From Bacteroidales bacterium (GTDB lineage Bacteria > Bacteroidota > Bacteroidia > Bacteroidales > P3), in assembly GCA_009783885.1 (NCBI GenBank), contig WRCN01000019.1, positions 1-36,156 on the forward strand: 36,156 nucleotides of DNA, in the 5' to 3' direction. The translations under genes were made by a program, and so were the position numbers. Every line of letters starts with the position of its first letter. Within the stretch, counting starts at the first letter, position 1. Shown one piece after another: positions 32,723-36,156 of this stretch. Under the pieces are notes generated by a model. It ran no database searches and had not been told where the DNA came from. It worked only from the letters and a program-made list of their open reading frames with translations.

Positions 32723-33340
32723 ATGGTAAAAAAAACATTTTTATTTATCTTTCTATGTGTTCAAGTTATTGTTTTGGCAGGGCAAACTATAATATGTTCC
32801 GAAAACATTTCAAAAGAAATGATTTGTGATGAGGAGATTTTGACTGCTATAGCACTTTATAGAACAAAGAATTTTAGTCAGGAAGATCCTTTACTTTTAG
32901 TAGATCTTTTTAGGGAAGGCGATTTGAATAAATATAGGATTTATCCTGATGATGATATATGGGCTCCTATTTTCAGGCAACCTGATTGCATCATAATAAT
33001 AGATCCTTTTACGATTGTTTACCTTTACACTCCTGACTACCAAAAAACAAAAGACAGTTCATTTTTAAGTATTCTTGAGCAAAAGATGTCAGGGGTATTT
33101 AATACGTTAATCAAATACAATTGGAAAGACATGACCGTTGAAGTATACCCTGAAAGAGACACTTATGTAGTCATATACGACCCAGCATTAACAGAATATG
33201 TTTTTGAAAACGGAGTTCTAATAGAAACAAATGCTATTTTAGATTTAAAGATGTTTTATGAAGACCTATATATACCACCCCATTATTTTTTGAGATACCG
33301 TGTTTTTGATCCTCGTTTTGTAAGTAGTCCACAAAGATAA
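32723..33340 (+). CDS. Exported protein, candidate immunity protein to the RHS toxin
   Basis: A 205-residue protein. The ATG at 32723 is chosen since it opens a signal peptide (MVKKTFLFIFLCVQVIVLAGQ); the frame extends upstream into the toxin gene but that part is unlikely to be used. It starts 16 nt after the toxin stop codon with no promoter, the usual place for an immunity gene. The mature part is acidic (KYRIYPDDDIWAPIF, YLYTPDYQKT) and rich in aromatic residues. I recognise no family. A periplasmic location would suit protection against an exported toxin. The codon style (ATA, AGA, GGA) matches the toxin C-terminus better than the RHS shell. The role is inferred from position. Confidence 0.6.
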   Translation: MVKKTFLFIFLCVQVIVLAGQTIICSENISKEMICDEEILTAIALYRTKNFSQEDPLLLVDLFREGDLNKYRIYPDDDIWAPIFRQPDCIIIIDPFTIVYLYTPDYQKTKDSSFLSILEQKMSGVFNTLIKYNWKDMTVEVYPERDTYVVIYDPALTEYVFENGVLIETNAILDLKMFYEDLYIPPHYFLRYRVFDPRFVSSPQR

Positions 33341-33368
33341 AAAAAATAGTTCCACAATCTCTACAATT

Positions 33369-33839
33369 ATGAAAAATAAAACGATTTTCTGTACAATCTT
33401 TCTGTTGGTAACTACCACTATGGTAGCACAAATATCTACAGATACTCTTGTTATCAAAAAAGGTCTCACTTTTCAGCAAAACCAAAAAACCTATACCTTT
33501 AAGGAAGTTCCAGCATTAATGCACAACAATAAGCAGGCTTACGAGTTCATCCAAAAAGCAAGAACCCAAAGTATAATTTCTAATGTACTTAGTTTTGCAG
33601 GTGGTGGCTTCATTGGCTGGCCTTTAGGTACAGCTATTGCTGGAGGCGAAGCAAACTGGACATTAGCAGCAATTGGTGCAGGCTTGATAGTTGTGGCAAT
33701 TCCTGTATTTAGCTCAGCCAAGAAAAATGCAACAAAAGCCGTACAAATTTACAATGAAGGTGTGCAAACTCAACAAAATAATCTTAGCGTTAATCTCGGA
33801 GTTACACCTCAAGGAGTAGGGCTACAAATTAATTTTTAA
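33369..33839 (+). CDS. Small envelope protein with Gly-rich membrane hairpin
   Basis: A 156-residue protein with a signal peptide (..FLLVTTTMVAQ). The mature N-terminus reads LTFQQNQKTYTFKEVPALMHNNKQAYEFIQKARTQ, followed by two hydrophobic Gly-rich segments (SFAGGGFIGWPLGTAIAGG and WTLAAIGAGLIVVAIPVF). It ends with a polar stretch and LSVNLGVTPQGVGLQINF, like a beta-strand that ends in Phe. I have seen this layout (short polar domain, GWPLGTAI hairpin) in many Bacteroidota proteins of unknown function, often with OMP-like tails. It starts 28 nt after the putative immunity gene and is probably cotranscribed. It may simply be resident chromosomal sequence downstream of an exchanged toxin cassette. 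Confidence 0.7.
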   Translation: MKNKTIFCTIFLLVTTTMVAQISTDTLVIKKGLTFQQNQKTYTFKEVPALMHNNKQAYEFIQKARTQSIISNVLSFAGGGFIGWPLGTAIAGGEANWTLAAIGAGLIVVAIPVFSSAKKNATKAVQIYNEGVQTQQNNLSVNLGVTPQGVGLQINF

Positions 33840-33963
33840 ACTACAACAGTAGTGTAATTATCCACCAAAACCATAGGTTAGAGTCCAGTGTATACCGCAG
33901 ATAAAACCCATAACCGCCAATAAATAAACATACATTGTATCGCAGATAAAAACGAACTCAACT

Positions 33964-34632
33964 ATGGATAAAAAACATTTTCTTAAAATAATATATACTT
34001 TAAGTCTGTTAATGATTATAAGTTTTTCTTGCATTGTCCCTCGCCATATCAGAAAGACGTATATAGGTTGCTATGACGGTACTCTGACAGGAATTGATAC
34101 CATATTGGACTTATCGGGTTATTTTTTGGCAAACTCCTTTGTTCCATTTAGAAATGGAAGTTTAGCAAAGGTATGTCAATTTTTAGTTTTCTATAACGAT
34201 GGTATGGTTTTTCGTAGTGGAGTTACGATTCCTGTGATTCCTGTATTTGATGATTGTAACACATATATACAACGTCAACTTTATGAAGCGTATTCTGACC
34301 GGTTGGGAAGCGGTGACTGGGGATTATATGAGTTGAAAGATGATATTATCAAGGTGCAGTTCGTTACCCGAGCAAATCCTCCGGTGTCGCCTGATTCATA
34401 TATTGTAAGGTATAAAGTGATAGACAGGCATACTATTCAGGAGGTAGTAGGATTAGGCTTTGAAAAAAGCGGTTACCCACCCGGAGTGGGAGAAACCTAT
34501 AGTTTTATGTCAGTAGAGAAACTTCCGTCTTCGGAGTGCTGGTTAAAATCCGAAAAATGGTTTTGGTGCGACAAAAAACAGTACAGGCAACATAAAAAAA
34601 CGTCAAAACATCGTTATTCTTTGTTTAGGTAA
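33964..34632 (+). CDS. Lipoprotein of unknown function
   Basis: A 222-residue protein. The signal peptide ends in SFSC (Cys23), so it should be lipidated. The mature part has four Cys beyond the anchor (IGCYDG, KVCQF, DDCNTY, ECW) plus WCDKK near the end. Its C-terminal 20 residues are strongly basic (QYRQHKKTSKHRYS). No family is recognised. The preceding 124-nt gap (33840-33963) shows no promoter box or hairpin that I would support, only a repeated CGCAGATAAAA. It could be a second immunity-type or an unrelated surface protein; the sequence gives no decision. Confidence 0.65.
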   Translation: MDKKHFLKIIYTLSLLMIISFSCIVPRHIRKTYIGCYDGTLTGIDTILDLSGYFLANSFVPFRNGSLAKVCQFLVFYNDGMVFRSGVTIPVIPVFDDCNTYIQRQLYEAYSDRLGSGDWGLYELKDDIIKVQFVTRANPPVSPDSYIVRYKVIDRHTIQEVVGLGFEKSGYPPGVGETYSFMSVEKLPSSECWLKSEKWFWCDKKQYRQHKKTSKHRYSLFR

Positions 34633-34649
34633 TCTAAAAACATGTATTT

Positions 34650-35201
34650 ATGAGTAAAAAAATTAGTTTATTTTTATCAATAGTTTTGTTCTTGCCCTTT
34701 GCATTGCAAGCGCAAGAAGGGGCAAGTGTTGAAAAATCTATTTTTGGTATTCAGGCTGGCATAATGAGTGTTTGGGTAAACAATGAAATGAAATTGTCGA
34801 ACACCATTGCTTTGCGTAGTGAAGTAGGTTTTTATCCGACAAATTGGAATATAGGCAATTTTTACCGAGAGGAGTCAATTATTCCGTTAGTTTTTGCTGT
34901 TGAACCGAGGTATTATTTCGACATTAAAAAACGGCATTCAAAAGGATTATATACTGCAAATAATACTTCTGCATTTATATCTTTAAAAATACGCTATCAT
35001 GCAGGCTGGTTAATGTTATCAGGTGAGCAATCAAGCGATATAGAAATAATGCCAACTTATGCAGCAAGAGGAAATATCGGAAAACATTTCAATTTTGAAA
35101 TGGGTGGCGGTGGCGGGTATCGATATACTTTTACTTCAAACGAAAAAGTAAAACATGGATGGGCATTTAATATTGTTTTGAGAATCGGATATACGTTTTA
35201 A
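34650..35201 (+). CDS. Small outer-membrane beta-barrel-like protein
   Basis: A 183-residue protein with a signal peptide (MSKKISLFLSIVLFLPFALQAQ). The mature part alternates hydrophobic and polar residues in strand-length pieces (FGIQAGIMSVWVNNEMKLS, IALRSEVGFYPT, IPLVFAVEPRYYF, AFISLKIRYHAGWLML). It ends in FNIVLRIGYTF, with the terminal Phe typical of barrel proteins inserted by BamA. A Gly-rich turn (MGGGGGYRY) precedes the last strands. About eight strands fit an OmpA/OmpX-size barrel. It starts 17 nt after the lipoprotein gene, so the two are probably in one operon. The function is unknown. Confidence 0.7.
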   Translation: MSKKISLFLSIVLFLPFALQAQEGASVEKSIFGIQAGIMSVWVNNEMKLSNTIALRSEVGFYPTNWNIGNFYREESIIPLVFAVEPRYYFDIKKRHSKGLYTANNTSAFISLKIRYHAGWLMLSGEQSSDIEIMPTYAARGNIGKHFNFEMGGGGGYRYTFTSNEKVKHGWAFNIVLRIGYTF

Positions 35202-35251
35202 ACAAGGCAAGGCCTGCAAAGCCGTAAGAGCAGGGAAAAATTTATTTTAAA

Positions 35252-35983
35252 ATGAAAAAATACAACCAACCTACAACCAAACGAGACAATTTACACTTTT
35301 TGTTGAGCACCGCTAAAAATGCAATTGTAAAATATAGCATAAATGGTATCTTGCTATTAGGAATTCTGAGCATTCCCCTAAAATCAACGGCTCAATCGGA
35401 TAATTATACTTGGAGCTTGAAGTTTGGAGGTTCGCCTTTTTCAAATATCATTAATCATGAAAAAACCTATAATTGGTATGGGAATTCTACGGGTCCCGAA
35501 ATACTACTCGTGGGATTAGGGTATAAAAACTATATCCTAAGCACATCGTTCCGATACTTTGAGAATACAACAAAGAAAGATCTTCCATATCGTAATACAA
35601 ACTACTATCTTCCTGGAAGATCGAATGTTAGAATGGTGTTTTGGAATGTAAGTCTTTCGTATGAAAAAGAAATTATAAGAAGAATTTTCGTTGAACCGAA
35701 CGTTGGATTTTTGAAAAATTTTATAACTTCAAATATTGTGGATTTTGAAGGGAATGAATTTGAAATAAAAGATTTGTCCGGATTAACAGTAGGAGTGAAT
35801 TTGATAAAATATATAAAATTTATAGATGGCTTTTTTTTAGGGCTTTATATTAGTGGTAATTATAATTTCATAGGCTATAGAAAACTAAGTTCTGATTTGA
35901 TAAATAATACGTTTGGATATTCTATCGGAGCTGTTTTTAAATTCACTGATGTAAAAAAGAAAGAACAGTTAAAATGGATATAG
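35252..35983 (+). CDS. Outer-membrane barrel-like protein of unknown function
   Basis: A 243-residue protein. The start at 35252 gives an unusually long N-region (about 30 residues, MKKYNQPTTKRDNLHFL..) before the hydrophobic core SINGILLLGILSIPLKSTAQ, so a later start without ATG support or an atypical signal peptide are both possible. The rest is beta-rich with short turns (YTWSLKFGGSPF, PEILLVGLGYKNYILSTSFRYF, VRMVFWNVSLSYEKEI, FGYSIGAVFKFTDV). It looks like a 10-12 stranded barrel, but the C-terminus carries KKKEQLKWI instead of a terminal Phe. It lies 50 nt after the preceding barrel gene and ends this cluster. Confidence 0.6.
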   Translation: MKKYNQPTTKRDNLHFLLSTAKNAIVKYSINGILLLGILSIPLKSTAQSDNYTWSLKFGGSPFSNIINHEKTYNWYGNSTGPEILLVGLGYKNYILSTSFRYFENTTKKDLPYRNTNYYLPGRSNVRMVFWNVSLSYEKEIIRRIFVEPNVGFLKNFITSNIVDFEGNEFEIKDLSGLTVGVNLIKYIKFIDGFFLGLYISGNYNFIGYRKLSSDLINNTFGYSIGAVFKFTDVKKKEQLKWI

Positions 35984-36102
35984 ATTTAAGCGTTATGTTT
36001 GAATTTTTTTGCCCGCTGGCGCCGGTTTGTAGCGCTCGTTGCACAACTCAACCTTGTTAATAAAAATTCATAAAATTATTGTGTAATTCATAAAAAAAGC
36101 AG

Positions 36103-36110
36103 TATTTTTG
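36103..36110 (+). promoter_or_regulatory. -7 promoter box of the gene at the right edge
   Basis: TATTTTTG fits TAnnTTTG. A TTG at 36079-36081 lies 21 nt upstream. Two copies of AATTCATAAAA (36065 and 36085) precede it. Confidence 0.55.
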
Positions 36111-36112
36111 TA

Positions 36113-36156
36113 ATGTCAAAATCTTACCAAATGCAAGGCACTAAAGACTATCAAGA
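36113..36156 (+). CDS. 5' end of a gene cut by the window edge, possibly an IS1182-type transposase
   Basis: An open frame from ATG 36113, or from the in-frame ATG 36131, to the end of the window. Read from the second ATG it starts MQGTKDYQ, which resembles the start of IS1182-family transposases of Bacteroidota as I remember them (MQGKK.YQ). Only eight to fourteen residues are visible, so this is a weak call. The second ATG leaves 20 nt after the promoter box, the first only 2 nt. The 120 nt upstream (35984-36102) begin with a locally GC-rich patch (36011-36050) that differs from its surroundings and could be the left end of an insertion element. Confidence 0.35.
   Translation, partial: MSKSYQMQGTKDYQ

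Noticed and set aside
33890..33952. Repeated CGCAGATAAAA as a regulatory site
   Set aside because: Only two copies of 11 nt in an AT-rich gap, with no promoter box nearby; it could be chance.
1..36156. CRISPR array, tRNA or rRNA genes
   Set aside because: No regularly spaced repeats of 24-40 nt with unique spacers and no cloverleaf or rRNA-like sequence were seen.

Overview
The window looks like a chromosomal segment of a member of the phylum Bacteroidota, most likely order Bacteroidales. The base composition is AT-rich. At least twelve genes or gene groups are preceded by the Bacteroidota -7 box TAnnTTTG (usually TATCTTTG), and ribosome binding sites of the Shine-Dalgarno type are largely absent. 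The proteins fit as well: a type IX secretion (T9SS) sorting domain, the lipidated TamA homologue TamL, a UpxY-type NusG paralogue, a FISUMP-domain protein, ORF6N and DUF4369/TlpA proteins. No rRNA, tRNA or CRISPR array was seen.

Layout. 1-4.1 kb: end of an OmpA-family gene, a TlpA-like lipoprotein oxidoreductase and an OPT-family oligopeptide transporter. 4.1-7.0 kb: an apparent operon with a RelE/ParE-type toxin-antitoxin pair, a stand-alone PqqD-like protein and a membrane-anchored TPR regulator with a C-terminal DNA-binding domain. 7.0-10.6 kb: a second unit that starts with a soluble 123-residue copy of that regulator's C-terminus, followed by two lipoproteins and a secreted protein with two internal repeats and a FISUMP domain. 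10.6-13.9 kb: divergent AbgT-type and POT-type transporters. 13.9-16.0 kb: recX, a FemAB/GNAT-like acyltransferase and an orphan UpxY-like antiterminator. 16.1-19.2 kb: tryptophanase, an ORF6N protein and an omega-amidase-type nitrilase. 19.2-25.2 kb: TamL, a lysophospholipid acyltransferase, a family 2 glycosyltransferase and DsbD. 25.2-36.0 kb: a T9SS-sorted small protein, a 2290-residue SpvB/FG-GAP/RHS polymorphic toxin, a likely exported immunity protein, and four small envelope proteins. The right edge enters another gene, possibly a transposase.

How the genes fit together. OPT, AbgT and POT transporters plus tryptophanase suggest a peptide- and amino-acid-using lifestyle (inference). 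TamL, PlsC-like, DsbD, TlpA and OmpA are envelope biogenesis functions. The most striking systems are the RHS toxin, which ends in a JAMM-like metal-binding motif and is followed by a candidate immunity gene, and the regulator paralogue pair that sits at the junction of two neighbouring transcription units.

The window also carries a dispersed family of GTAGGGG-ended palindromes. Two copies lie in frame inside protein-coding genes (recX and the nitrilase). All functional calls rest on reading motifs by eye; no database search was possible.
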